Source: JANPBY01 sp963805505 (lineage in GTDB: Bacteria; Actinomycetota; Actinomycetes; DATJPE01). From it: a stretch of DNA of 64,000 nt. The stretch spans positions 798,380 to 862,379 of the forward strand of contig CAWDUP010000002.1 in assembly GCA_963805505.1 (NCBI GenBank). Reading direction: 5' to 3'. Below are positions 44,275 through 52,755 of the stretch, piece by piece. A program made the position numbers and the translations under genes. The notes below the pieces were generated by a model. It saw only the letters and a program-made list of their open reading frames with translations, searched no databases and was not told where the DNA came from. The stretch's first letter is position 1. The number at the start of each line of letters is the position of its first letter.

Positions 44275-44347
44275 AGAAAGAGATGTCCAGTGTTTCGGGA
44301 GACCCCGGTACGCTTGGCCCACAGCCGCCCCACCCACGAGGAGCCCC

Positions 44348-44608
44348 GTGGCCCGCGTCGTCGTCGACGTCATGCTCAAGTCCGAGATCCTCGACCCCCA
44401 GGGTCAGGCCGTCGCGCGCGCGCTGCCGCAGCTGGGGGTGACCGGCGTCAGCGACGTACGGATCGGTAAACGGATCGAGATCGAGCTCGACGGTCCGGCC
44501 GACGATGCCGCGCTGGAGCGGGTGCGTGCGGTCGCCGACCAGCTGTTGGCCAACCCGGTGATCGAGGACTTCGTGGTGCGCGCCGCCGCGGCGGACGTCC
44601 ACCCGTGA
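44348..44608 (+). CDS. purS: FGAM synthase subunit PurS
   Basis: An 86-residue protein: VVVDVMLKSEILDPQGQAVA and GVSDVRIGKRIEIEL are the PurS signature. It bridges PurQ and PurL in the formylglycinamidine ribonucleotide synthase complex. The GTG at 44348 has GAGGAG upstream. It overlaps purQ by four bases, the first of two such overlaps in purSQL. Confidence 0.95.
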   Translation: MARVVVDVMLKSEILDPQGQAVARALPQLGVTGVSDVRIGKRIEIELDGPADDAALERVRAVADQLLANPVIEDFVVRAAAADVHP

Positions 44609-45312
44609 CGGCTCGGATCGGGGTCGTGACCTTCCCCGGGTCGCTGGACGACAGGGACGCGATTCGCGCGATCGGACGGGCCGGCGGCGAGGGCGTTCCC
44701 CTCTGGCACGGGGATTCCGACCTGAACGCGGTCGACGCGGTGGTCCTGCCTGGAGGGTTCTCCTACGGCGACTACTTGCGCTGCGGAGCGATCGCCCGGT
44801 TCGCCAAGATCATGGAGGTGCTCGTACCCGCTGCTCGGGATGGACTGCCGGTCCTGGGGATCTGCAACGGCTTTCAGGTGCTCTGCGAATCGGGTCTCCT
44901 TCCCGGGGCCTTGGTCCGCAATGACCACCTGCACTTCATCTGCCGTGACCAGCGCTTGCGGATCGAGTCGACGAGCACGACTTGGACGAGCGACTACGCC
45001 TCGGGCCAGGAGATCGTCGTACCGCTGAAGAACGGCGAGGGGGGCTACGTCGCCGATGAGGCGACCCTCGATGAGCTCGAGGCGCAGGGTCGGGTCGTCG
45101 CGCGCTACCTCGAGGTCAACCCCAACGGGTCGCGCCGCGACATCGCGGGCATCAGCAATGCGGCCGGCAACGTGGTCGGCTTGATGCCGCACCCGGAGCA
45201 CGCCGTCGAGGCGCTCACCGGTCCCGAAGGACATGAGACCGACGGCCTGCCGTTCTTCACCTCCGTCCTGGGGCAGCTGGTCGGGAGCCGGCTGGTCGGG
45301 AGTCAGGCATGA
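44605..45312 (+). CDS. purQ: FGAM synthase glutaminase subunit PurQ
   Basis: A 235-residue class I glutamine amidotransferase. LPGGFSYGDYLRCGAIARF and the nucleophile elbow LGICNGFQVLCESGLLPGAL hold the catalytic cysteine; GLMPHPEHAVE has the histidine and glutamate. It feeds ammonia from glutamine to PurL. GTG start; stop overlaps purL by four bases. Confidence 0.97.
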   Translation: MTARIGVVTFPGSLDDRDAIRAIGRAGGEGVPLWHGDSDLNAVDAVVLPGGFSYGDYLRCGAIARFAKIMEVLVPAARDGLPVLGICNGFQVLCESGLLPGALVRNDHLHFICRDQRLRIESTSTTWTSDYASGQEIVVPLKNGEGGYVADEATLDELEAQGRVVARYLEVNPNGSRRDIAGISNAAGNVVGLMPHPEHAVEALTGPEGHETDGLPFFTSVLGQLVGSRLVGSQA

Positions 45313-47564
45313 GCCTCGACACGGTCAAGGCTGCACAAGCCAGCCCGGAGACCGGTCAGCCCTATCTCGAACTCGGGCTGAAGCCTGACGAGTACGCACG
45401 AATCCGAGAGATCCTCGGCCGCCGGCCGACCAGCAGCGAGCTCGCGATGTACAGCGTCATGTGGAGCGAGCACTGCTCCTACAAGAGCTCGAAGGTCCAC
45501 CTGCGGCAGTTCGGCGACAAGGCCCCGAAGACCGAGGCCCTGCTCGTGGGCATGGGGGAGAACGCAGGTGTCGTCGACATCGGCCAGGGCTACGCGGTCA
45601 CGTTCAAGGTCGAGTCGCACAACCATCCCAGCTATGTCGAGCCCTACCAGGGGGCGGCCACCGGTGTCGGTGGAATCGTTCGCGACATCCTGACGATGGG
45701 TGCGCGTCCGGTCGCGGTGATGGACCCGCTGCGCTTCGGGCCGGCCGACGCGCAGGACACCCGGAGGGTTCTGCCCGGTGTCGTCGCGGGGATCGGCGGC
45801 TACGGCAATTGCCTGGGCTTGCCCAACATCGGCGGCGAGGTCGTCTTCGACGACACCTACCTCGGCAACCCCTTGGTCAATGCGCTGTGTGTCGGCGTGA
45901 TGCGGCATGAGGACATCAAGCTGGCGAAGGCCTCCGGCCCCGGAAACCTGGTGATCTTGTTCGGAGCGAGGACGGGGGGCGACGGCATCGGCGGCGTGTC
46001 GGTGCTCGCGAGTGAGACCTTCGACGCCGATGGCCCGGCCAAGCGGCCCAGCGTTCAGGTCGGTGACCCGTTCACCGAGAAGGTGCTGATCGAAGCCTGT
46101 CTGGAGATCTTCGCGGCCGATCTGGTCGTCGGCATCCAGGACCTCGGTGGTGCCGGGATCTCCTGCGCCACCTCGGAGCTCGCGTCTGCCGGCACGGGCG
46201 GGATGCGGGTCGAGCTCGACCGGGTGCCCCTTCGAGATGCTTCGCTCGCTCCCGAGGAGATCCTCATGAGCGAGTCCCAGGAACGTATGTGCGCAGTCGT
46301 CGAACCGGCGAACCTGGAAGCCTTCCTGGGGATCTGCGAGCGATGGGGCGTCGACGCCACTGTGATCGGCGAGGTCACTGACGGCGACCGGCTCGAGATC
46401 TGGTGGCACGGCGAGCTCATCGTCTCGGTGCCACCGCGCACGGTCGCCCACGAAGGTCCGGTCTATCGGCGGCCGCTGGCCCGCCCGCGCGGGCAGGACG
46501 CCCTGGTGGCCGACCAGCCGACGGCCGTACGGCTGCCGCGGCCCACCGGTCCCGCGGAGCTGCGCGCCACTCTGCTCCGGTTGGTCGCCTCGCCGAACCT
46601 CGCAGACAAGTCGTGGGTCACCGCGCAGTACGACCGTTACGTGCAAGGCAACACGGTGCTCGCCCAGCCCGATGACGCCGGGATGGTGCGGGTCGACGAG
46701 GACAGCGGCCTCGGGTTGGCGCTCGCCACTGATGGGAACGGGCGCTACACCAGGCTCGACCCTTACGCGGGGGCGCAGCTGTCGCTGGCGGAGGCCTACC
46801 GCAACGTCGCCGTCTCCGGCGCGGCACCGCTCGCCGTGACCAACTGTCTCAACTTCGGTTCCCCGGAGGACCCCGAGGTGATGTGGCAGTTCAGCGAGGC
46901 CGTGCGGGGACTGGCCGACGGCTGTCTCGAGCTCGGTGTGCCCGTGACCGGTGGGAACGTGAGCTTCTACAACCAGACGGGTGAGGTCGCGATCCTGCCG
47001 ACGCCGGTGATCGGAGTCCTCGGCGTCATCGAGGATGTCGCGAAGCGGACGCCCATGGGGTTCCGGACAGCAGGAGACGTCGTGTTCCTGCTTGGTGAGT
47101 CGCGCGAGGAGTTCGGGGGCTCGGAGTGGGCACACGTCGTGCACGGTCATCTAGGTGGCACGCCTCCACAGGTCGATCTTCCCGCCGAACGCGCTCTGGC
47201 CTCGCTGCTGGTGGCCGCGGCTCGTGACCGACTCGTCGCCGCAGCGCACGATCTCTCCGACGGTGGGTTGGCGCAGGCCCTGGTCGAGATGTCCTTGCGT
47301 GGCGAGATGGGCGCTGCCATCCAGCTGCCCGACGGGTTGGATCCGTTTGTCGCGCTCTTCTCCGAATCGACCGCGCGCGCAGTCGTGGTCGTGGGGCCGG
47401 GGCGGGTGGACGATCTGGTCAGCCTCGGCGACGCGCACGGTGTCCCGATGACCCGGCTGGGCGTCGTCGGCGGGGACGAGCTGGTGGTCCATTCGCAGTT
47501 CGGCATTGCGCTGTCTGAGTTGCGCACCGCGTCGACGGCGACCTTCCCCGCGCTGTTCGGCTGA
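45309..47564 (+). CDS. purL: FGAM synthase large subunit PurL (small type)
   Basis: A 751-residue synthetase, the short form that needs PurS and PurQ. YSVMWSEHCSYKSSKVHLRQ, ESHNHPSYVEPYQGAATGVG, and LGGAGISCATSELASAG are conserved, and a second AIRS-type half follows from about residue 420 (PVTGGNVSFYNQTGEVAILP). It makes FGAM from FGAR with ATP. ATG overlaps purQ. A long antisense frame inside this gene is a shadow. Confidence 0.97.
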   Translation: MSLDTVKAAQASPETGQPYLELGLKPDEYARIREILGRRPTSSELAMYSVMWSEHCSYKSSKVHLRQFGDKAPKTEALLVGMGENAGVVDIGQGYAVTFKVESHNHPSYVEPYQGAATGVGGIVRDILTMGARPVAVMDPLRFGPADAQDTRRVLPGVVAGIGGYGNCLGLPNIGGEVVFDDTYLGNPLVNALCVGVMRHEDIKLAKASGPGNLVILFGARTGGDGIGGVSVLASETFDADGPAKRPSVQVGDPFTEKVLIEACLEIFAADLVVGIQDLGGAGISCATSELASAGTGGMRVELDRVPLRDASLAPEEILMSESQERMCAVVEPANLEAFLGICERWGVDATVIGEVTDGDRLEIWWHGELIVSVPPRTVAHEGPVYRRPLARPRGQDALVADQPTAVRLPRPTGPAELRATLLRLVASPNLADKSWVTAQYDRYVQGNTVLAQPDDAGMVRVDEDSGLGLALATDGNGRYTRLDPYAGAQLSLAEAYRNVAVSGAAPLAVTNCLNFGSPEDPEVMWQFSEAVRGLADGCLELGVPVTGGNVSFYNQTGEVAILPTPVIGVLGVIEDVAKRTPMGFRTAGDVVFLLGESREEFGGSEWAHVVHGHLGGTPPQVDLPAERALASLLVAAARDRLVAAAHDLSDGGLAQALVEMSLRGEMGAAIQLPDGLDPFVALFSESTARAVVVVGPGRVDDLVSLGDAHGVPMTRLGVVGGDELVVHSQFGIALSELRTASTATFPALFG

Positions 47565-47631
47565 CACACAGCAGCACCCGCCTCCGACGGTCGGCTCTGC
47601 CGTGGCAACCGGCAACGGGCAGGATCTGAGC

Positions 47632-48432
47632 ATGGACGTGGCCGAGGTTCGCGCGGTGCTGGAGGAGACGTGGGCCGCCTTGCGCGGCTGGATCGGGGCA
47701 CTGCCCGCGCAGACCTACGGTGGCTCAAGCGTCCTCGATCGTTGGACGGTGGCCGAGCTGGCTGCGCACCTGGGGTGCGGCCTCGACGTGGTGACCGAGG
47801 TGGAGGTGGCTGAGGCCGGCGTCGTCCCTTTGACGATTCGTGGATACCTCGCTTGCTATCCGGCCGGCCGGCTTGAGATCGCGAGCGCCGCTCAGGAGCG
47901 TGCTCGCCAGAGCGCAGGTGACCTTCTCGGATCACTCGATGCGTCGTGGGTGGGGATGACGGGGCGCCTGGATGAGCTGGCCGTCGGCCCCGGCGGGCGG
48001 GCGGGCTGGGATCCGCTCGTGGTCGCCGGGCGGGAGCCGATCCGGCTCAGTGACCTGCTCACGACCCGGGTCGTCGAGCTCGTCGTGCACGCTGATGACC
48101 TCGCTCGATCCGTGGCCGAGCGCGCGGACCACGGCGACCCCGAGCTCCCGGCCAGGGCCTGGCGGCTGGTGTCGCGCACCTTGGTGGCTGCGCTCGCCGA
48201 GCTGGCGCCTGGGCGCAGCGTCGAGGTGCGGGTACCCCCGTATGCCGCGGTGCAATGCATCGAGGGACCGAGGCACACCCGGGGAACTCCGGCCAACGTG
48301 GTGGAGGCAGATCCGGTCACCTGGACCCGGCTGGCGTGTGGTCGGGTGACCTGGGCAGAGGCCCTGGCCGGTGGAGCCGTACGCGCCAGTGGCGAGCGCG
48401 CCGACCTGTCTTCGTACCTCCCCCTCCTCTGA
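47632..48432 (+). CDS. Maleylpyruvate-isomerase/sterol-carrier-type protein
   Basis: A 266-residue protein. The N-terminal four-helix part (WAALRGWIGALPAQTYGG, then LDRWTVAELAAHLGCGLDVV) is of the mycothiol-dependent maleylpyruvate isomerase type, with VVELVVHADDLARS carrying the second histidine. The C-terminal part (about residues 190-266) resembles the sterol-carrier domain (AVQCIEGPRHTRGTPANVVE). A similar gene sits between purL and purF in mycobacteria. The ATG is preceded by CAGGAT six bases upstream. Confidence 0.75.
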   Translation: MDVAEVRAVLEETWAALRGWIGALPAQTYGGSSVLDRWTVAELAAHLGCGLDVVTEVEVAEAGVVPLTIRGYLACYPAGRLEIASAAQERARQSAGDLLGSLDASWVGMTGRLDELAVGPGGRAGWDPLVVAGREPIRLSDLLTTRVVELVVHADDLARSVAERADHGDPELPARAWRLVSRTLVAALAELAPGRSVEVRVPPYAAVQCIEGPRHTRGTPANVVEADPVTWTRLACGRVTWAEALAGGAVRASGERADLSSYLPLL

Positions 48433-48567
48433 CTGGCTGCCGGGCACCATCGGCACTGCGGCGTGATCGGGCAGACGACGCAATTACCCGGCATCCGGTA
48501 ACAATTGATGCGATATCCGCAGGAAATCATGTTGTCGGCGACGCTTTTCGCGATAGGTTCCCCGGCC

Positions 48568-49611
48568 ATGACCACTGCCATCCGTCTGCGTGGTCTGCGC
48601 AAGACGTTCGGCTCCGGCGCCGATCAGGTGCGCGCGGTGGACGGCGTCGATCTCGACATCGTCGACGGCGAGTTCCTGACCATGCTCGGCCCGAGTGGTT
48701 CGGGGAAGACGACGGTGCTGCGGATGATCGCGGGCTTCGAGCGGCCCACCGCGGGAGAGATCATCCTCGACGGCGTCGACGTGACCAACACCCCACCGTT
48801 CGACCGCAACGTCAACACCGTGTTTCAGGACTACGCGCTGTTCCCGCACATGACGGTCCGGGCCAACGTCGAGTACGGCTTGCGGGTGAAGGGGGTGGCC
48901 AAGGCCGAGCGGCGCGCCCGCGCCGACGAGGCCCTGCAAGGTGTTCGGCTGGCGGAGTACGGGGACCGCAAGCCGTCTCAGCTCTCTGGGGGGCAACGTC
49001 AACGAGTGGCGCTGGCACGGGCGCTGATCAACCGGCCGAAAGTGCTCCTCCTCGACGAGCCGCTCGGCGCACTCGACCTCAAGTTGCGTGAAGAGATGCA
49101 GGTGGAGCTCAAGGAGATCCAGCGAGGGGTCGGCATCACCTTCGTCTTCGTGACCCACGACCAGGAGGAGGCGCTCACGCTGTCCGACCGCATCGTGGTG
49201 TTCGACTCAGGTCGAATCGAGCAGGTCGGGAGCCCTGCGGATGTCTACGAGCGTCCCAGCAGCGCCTTCGTAGCAGGCTTCGTCGGTACATCGAACCTGT
49301 TGGCCGGTGAATCCGCCCGAGCGGTCCTGGGCAAGGAGGGGACCTACTCGGTTCGTCCGGAGAAGATCCGCGTCGCCGAGGTCGACGCAGCGCCCACCGC
49401 CGACGAGGACTTGGCGCTCGGCACCGTCCGGGAGGTCGTCTACGTCGGCTCTGCGACGAGGTTCCTCGTCGATCTGGATGCCGGCGGCACGCTCGTGGCC
49501 CTCCAGCAGAACCTGCACGCCTCGTCGACGGACGTACAGGGCTACCGCGATCGTCCGGTGGCGCTGGTCTGGAGGAAGGAGCACGAGTTCCGAGTCGCGG
49601 ACTCGACGTGA
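48568..49611 (+). CDS. potA: Polyamine-type ABC transporter ATP-binding protein
   Basis: A 347-residue ATPase. Walker A is GPSGSGKTTVLRMIAGFE, the signature LSGGQRQRVALARALI and Walker B VLLLDEPLGALDLKL. The C-terminal TOBE region (SVRPEKIRVAEVDAAP) places it with PotA/FbpC-type subunits. It powers the importer with the following genes. ATG at 48568 chosen; upstream extension to 48505 is not conserved in style. A TAGGTT lies eight bases before this ATG. Confidence 0.9.
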   Translation: MTTAIRLRGLRKTFGSGADQVRAVDGVDLDIVDGEFLTMLGPSGSGKTTVLRMIAGFERPTAGEIILDGVDVTNTPPFDRNVNTVFQDYALFPHMTVRANVEYGLRVKGVAKAERRARADEALQGVRLAEYGDRKPSQLSGGQRQRVALARALINRPKVLLLDEPLGALDLKLREEMQVELKEIQRGVGITFVFVTHDQEEALTLSDRIVVFDSGRIEQVGSPADVYERPSSAFVAGFVGTSNLLAGESARAVLGKEGTYSVRPEKIRVAEVDAAPTADEDLALGTVREVVYVGSATRFLVDLDAGGTLVALQQNLHASSTDVQGYRDRPVALVWRKEHEFRVADST

Positions 49612-49689
49612 GCGTTCAACCGGATCGGCCGACCGGCCGGTCAGGACCAGTTCGACCCCGCGGTCGGGCTTGATACAAGGAGGAGCCAG

Positions 49690-50898
49690 ATGCGAACGAA
49701 GCGTCTGTTCCAGGTCGGCGTGACCTGCGCCGTCGTAGCAGTAGTCGCCGCCGGTTGCGGTAGCAGCGGTGGAAGCACCTCCACGGGGACCGGCAAGCCA
49801 GCTCCACCAGCCATGACTCCGCTGGCCAGCCTCGGGGCCGGAGAAGGTGCCATCAACATCCTCGCTTGGCCCGGCTACGCCGAAGACGGCAGCACGGACA
49901 AGAGCGTGGACTGGGTCACCCCGTTCGAGCAGGAAACGGGTTGCCAGGCGAACGTCCAGGTGGCCAACACCTCCGACGAGATGTTCGAGAAGATGGGGTC
50001 AGGTCAGTTCGATGTGGTCTCCGCCTCCGGCGACTCGTCGCTGCGGATGATCTACGCCGGCAAGGTGGCGCCCGTCAACACCGAGCTGTTCACCAACTGG
50101 GCGGACATCGCGCCGTTCCAGAAGGATCAGACCTGGAACGCGGTCAACGGCGTCGCCTACGGCATCCCGCACGGGTGGGGCGCCAACTTGCTGGGCTACC
50201 GGACCGACAAGGTCTCCGCCCCGCCGGACTCCTGGAGCGTGCTCTACGACGCTGATACCCCCTACGCGGGCGAGACCGGGGTCTACGACTCGCCGACCGA
50301 CGGCATCGCAGCGGCCGCCGTCTACCTGATGGCCACCCAGCCCGACCTCGGCATTTCGAACCCGTACGCGCTGGACCAGACCCAGTTCGACGCGGCAGTC
50401 AACCTCGCCAAGCAGCAGAAGACCGTGACCGGCCTCTACTGGAGCGCCTACGCCGATGCGCAGAAGGCCCTTGAGAACGGAACGACGATCACCGCCACGA
50501 CCTGGCAGATCATCGTCAACCTGGCGCAGGGCAACGGCGCAAAGGTCGATGCCGTGCTCCCGAAGGAAGGGGCGACCGGCTGGGCCGACACGTGGATGCT
50601 CGACGCCAAGGCGAAGAACCCCAACTGTGGCTACCTGTGGATGAACTGGATCACCAACCCAGACATTCAGGCCCAGGTGGTCGAGTGGTTCGGTGAGGCA
50701 CCGGCCAACCTCAAGGCTTGTGACGAGACCACGGATCCGAAGCACTGCGACACCTACCACGCGGCAGATGAGCCGTACTTCCAGCAGGTCTGGTTCTGGT
50801 CCACCCCTCAGCGCTCGTGCCTCGACGGTCGCACAGACGTCGACTGCGTGCCCTACGACGAGTGGACCAGGGCGTGGAGCGAGGTCAAGAACAGCTGA
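49690..50898 (+). CDS. potD: Polyamine-type ABC transporter substrate-binding lipoprotein
   Basis: A 402-residue exported protein. A signal peptide ends in a lipobox VVAAGC, then a Ser/Gly/Thr linker. The core resembles the spermidine/putrescine-binding fold, with INILAWPGYAEDGSTDKSV, FDVVSASGDSSLRMIYAGKV and TATTWQIIVNLAQGNGAKV. It captures substrate outside the cell. ATG has AAGGAGGAG nine bases upstream. The Asp and Trp residues of polyamine binding cannot be assigned, so the ligand is inferred. Confidence 0.85.
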   Translation: MRTKRLFQVGVTCAVVAVVAAGCGSSGGSTSTGTGKPAPPAMTPLASLGAGEGAINILAWPGYAEDGSTDKSVDWVTPFEQETGCQANVQVANTSDEMFEKMGSGQFDVVSASGDSSLRMIYAGKVAPVNTELFTNWADIAPFQKDQTWNAVNGVAYGIPHGWGANLLGYRTDKVSAPPDSWSVLYDADTPYAGETGVYDSPTDGIAAAAVYLMATQPDLGISNPYALDQTQFDAAVNLAKQQKTVTGLYWSAYADAQKALENGTTITATTWQIIVNLAQGNGAKVDAVLPKEGATGWADTWMLDAKAKNPNCGYLWMNWITNPDIQAQVVEWFGEAPANLKACDETTDPKHCDTYHAADEPYFQQVWFWSTPQRSCLDGRTDVDCVPYDEWTRAWSEVKNS

Positions 50899-50907
50899 CC
50901 TCGATCC

Positions 50908-51804
50908 GTGACCCTCGCGACAGCTGACACCCGCGGCCCCTCTGTGGGGCGGCGGGTGTCAGCTGCGCTCTATCGACGCCCGCGGCTACGGCTCTCCGGG
51001 CTGCTGGCAGCGCCGTTGTTCTGGCTCGTCGCCGTCTATTTCGCTGCTCTCTTCTCGCTCCTGGCCACCGCGTTCTTCTCCACCGACGAGTTCACCAACG
51101 CGGTGGTCCGTACGTTCACCGTCGAGAACGTCCAGGACGTCTTCACCGACCCCACCTACTGGCGGGCCACGGCTCGCACCGTCGGGATCGCCGCCAGCGT
51201 CACGGTCATCTGCGCCGTCCTCGCCGTCCCCATGGCGTTCTTCATGGCCAAGGTCGCGAAGCCGCGCTGGCGCAACCTCATGGTCGCGCTGGTCATCACG
51301 CCGTTGTGGGCGTCCTACCTGGTCAAGGTGTACGCCTGGCAGGCCATGGTCCAGCCGGAGACCGGCGTGATCGCCTGGATGCTCAAACCTTTCGGACTCT
51401 CCGGACCTGGCTACGGCGTCACCGCTGTGATTCTCACCCTGTCCTACCTCTGGCTCCCCTACATGATTCTGCCGGTGTATGCCGGCTTCGAACGGTTGCC
51501 GACGGCGCTCACCGACGCCTCGAGCGACCTCGGCGCTCATTCGTGGAGAACTTTCCGGTCCGTCGCGCTGCCGATCGTCTACCCGTCGATCGTGGCCGGG
51601 TCGATCTTCACGTTCTCGCTGAGCATGGGTGACTACATCACCGTCCAGATCGTCGGGGGAAAGACCCAGATGCTGGGCAACATCGTCTACCAGAACTACT
51701 CGGCAAACCTCCCATTCGCGGCGGCCGTGGCGTTGATCCCCGTCATCGTGATGCTGATCTACCTGGCCCTGGTCAGGCGCACGGGTGCGCTGGAGAACCT
51801 GTGA
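50908..51804 (+). CDS. potB: Polyamine-type ABC transporter permease PotB
   Basis: A 298-residue permease with six predicted helices. The EAA-like loop reads LTDASSDLGAHSWRTFRSVA, which contacts the ATPase. Membrane part starts at LLAAPLFWLVAVYFAALFSL. The GTG at 50908 lacks a ribosome-binding site, and codons 5-19 lie in a 20-bp hairpin; in-frame GTG codons at 50944 and 50956 are alternative starts that leave all helices intact. Confidence 0.87.
   Translation: MTLATADTRGPSVGRRVSAALYRRPRLRLSGLLAAPLFWLVAVYFAALFSLLATAFFSTDEFTNAVVRTFTVENVQDVFTDPTYWRATARTVGIAASVTVICAVLAVPMAFFMAKVAKPRWRNLMVALVITPLWASYLVKVYAWQAMVQPETGVIAWMLKPFGLSGPGYGVTAVILTLSYLWLPYMILPVYAGFERLPTALTDASSDLGAHSWRTFRSVALPIVYPSIVAGSIFTFSLSMGDYITVQIVGGKTQMLGNIVYQNYSANLPFAAAVALIPVIVMLIYLALVRRTGALENL
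50921..50965 (+). promoter_or_regulatory. Long hairpin at the potD/potB junction
   Basis: Two 20-base arms pair at 19 of 20 positions around the loop TCTGT. Left arm starts CAGCTGACACCC, right arm ends GGGTGTCAGCTG. It begins 23 bases after the potD stop and lies in the first codons of potB. No T tract follows. It could terminate part of the transcripts or protect the potD message. Confidence 0.75.
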
Positions 51805-51811
51805 GTCGACC

Positions 51812-52618
51812 ATGACCATGTCGCGCTCCGGGAGAGCTGTCCTCGGCGCCGTGATGCTGTTCGGGCTGGCGTTCATCTACATCCCGTTGGGCGTCGTGGT
51901 CATCAACTCCTTCAACGCGAGCACGGTGTTTGCCTGGCCGCCGAAGGAGTTCACCACCAAGTGGTGGACCGATGTGTTCCACAACGAGGGTGTCCGGGAC
52001 GCCGTTCTCACTTCGGTGGAGGTGGGGTTGGTCGCCACCGGGGTCGCCTTGGTGTTGGGCTCCCTTCTCGCCTACGGGCTGGCCCGGTTCCGGTTCTTCG
52101 GCAGGCAGACGCTGTCGCTGCTCGTCGTGCTACCCATCGCATTGCCGGGGATCGTCACGGCCCTGGCGTTCCGCACCGCCTTCACCGAGGTGCTCGGCGT
52201 GCCACTGTCGATGTGGACCGTCGCGGTCTCGCACGCCACCTTTTGCATCGTCGTTGTCTACAACAACGTGATCGCCCGGCTGCGCCGCACGGGCGCAAGC
52301 TTCGAAGAGGCCTCGATGGACCTCGGTGCACGTGGGTTCACGACCTTCCGGCTCGTGACCTTTCCGCTGCTGCGCGGAGCGTTGCTGGCTGGTGCGATCT
52401 TGGCGTTCGGCCTGTCCTTCGACGAGATCGTCGTCACGTTGTTCACCGCCCCACCGGGCGTGACGACCCTGCCGATCTGGATCTTCCAGAACCTGTTCCG
52501 GCCGAACCAGGCGCCAGTGGTCAACGTGGTCGCCGCCATCTTGGTGCTCGTGTCGATCGTCCCGATCTACATCAGCCAGCGGCTAGCGGGCGATGCTGCC
52601 GGCGGGGGCCGAGTCTGA
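51812..52618 (+). CDS. potC: Polyamine-type ABC transporter permease PotC
   Basis: A 268-residue permease with six helices beginning AVLGAVMLFGLAFIYIPLGV. The EAA loop is FEEASMDLGARGFTTFRLVT. It pairs with PotB to form the channel. I chose the ATG at 51812, seven bases after the potB stop; an ATG nine codons earlier would overlap potB by 20 bases. Confidence 0.88.
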   Translation: MTMSRSGRAVLGAVMLFGLAFIYIPLGVVVINSFNASTVFAWPPKEFTTKWWTDVFHNEGVRDAVLTSVEVGLVATGVALVLGSLLAYGLARFRFFGRQTLSLLVVLPIALPGIVTALAFRTAFTEVLGVPLSMWTVAVSHATFCIVVVYNNVIARLRRTGASFEEASMDLGARGFTTFRLVTFPLLRGALLAGAILAFGLSFDEIVVTLFTAPPGVTTLPIWIFQNLFRPNQAPVVNVVAAILVLVSIVPIYISQRLAGDAAGGGRV

Positions 52619-52743
52619 GTTCCAGTCTGAAACGGCGTTCGGCCGCGGCGATCCGCCTGCTCGGCCGACTGACGTTGGCTGTGGATCGTGGTCGAGGACA
52701 GCGCCCTACGGCGGTGCGGTCGGCTGGGGTCCGTGTGAGCCCG

Positions 52744-52749
52744 TAGGAT
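52744..52749 (+). promoter_or_regulatory. -10 box of purF (leaderless)
   Basis: TAGGAT followed by six bases and GTG. The AAGGGG directly before the GTG is too close to act as a normal ribosome-binding site. Confidence 0.6.
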
Positions 52750-52755
52750 CAAGGG

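Noticed and set aside
45303..47150. A 615-codon frame antisense to purL
   Set aside because: It lies wholly inside purL and its sequence is the typical Arg/Gly/Asp-rich shadow of a GC-rich gene; no domain is recognisable.
49631..49642. GACCGGCCGGTC palindrome before potD
   Set aside because: A 12-base palindrome is frequent by chance in GC-rich DNA and has no loop for a terminator.
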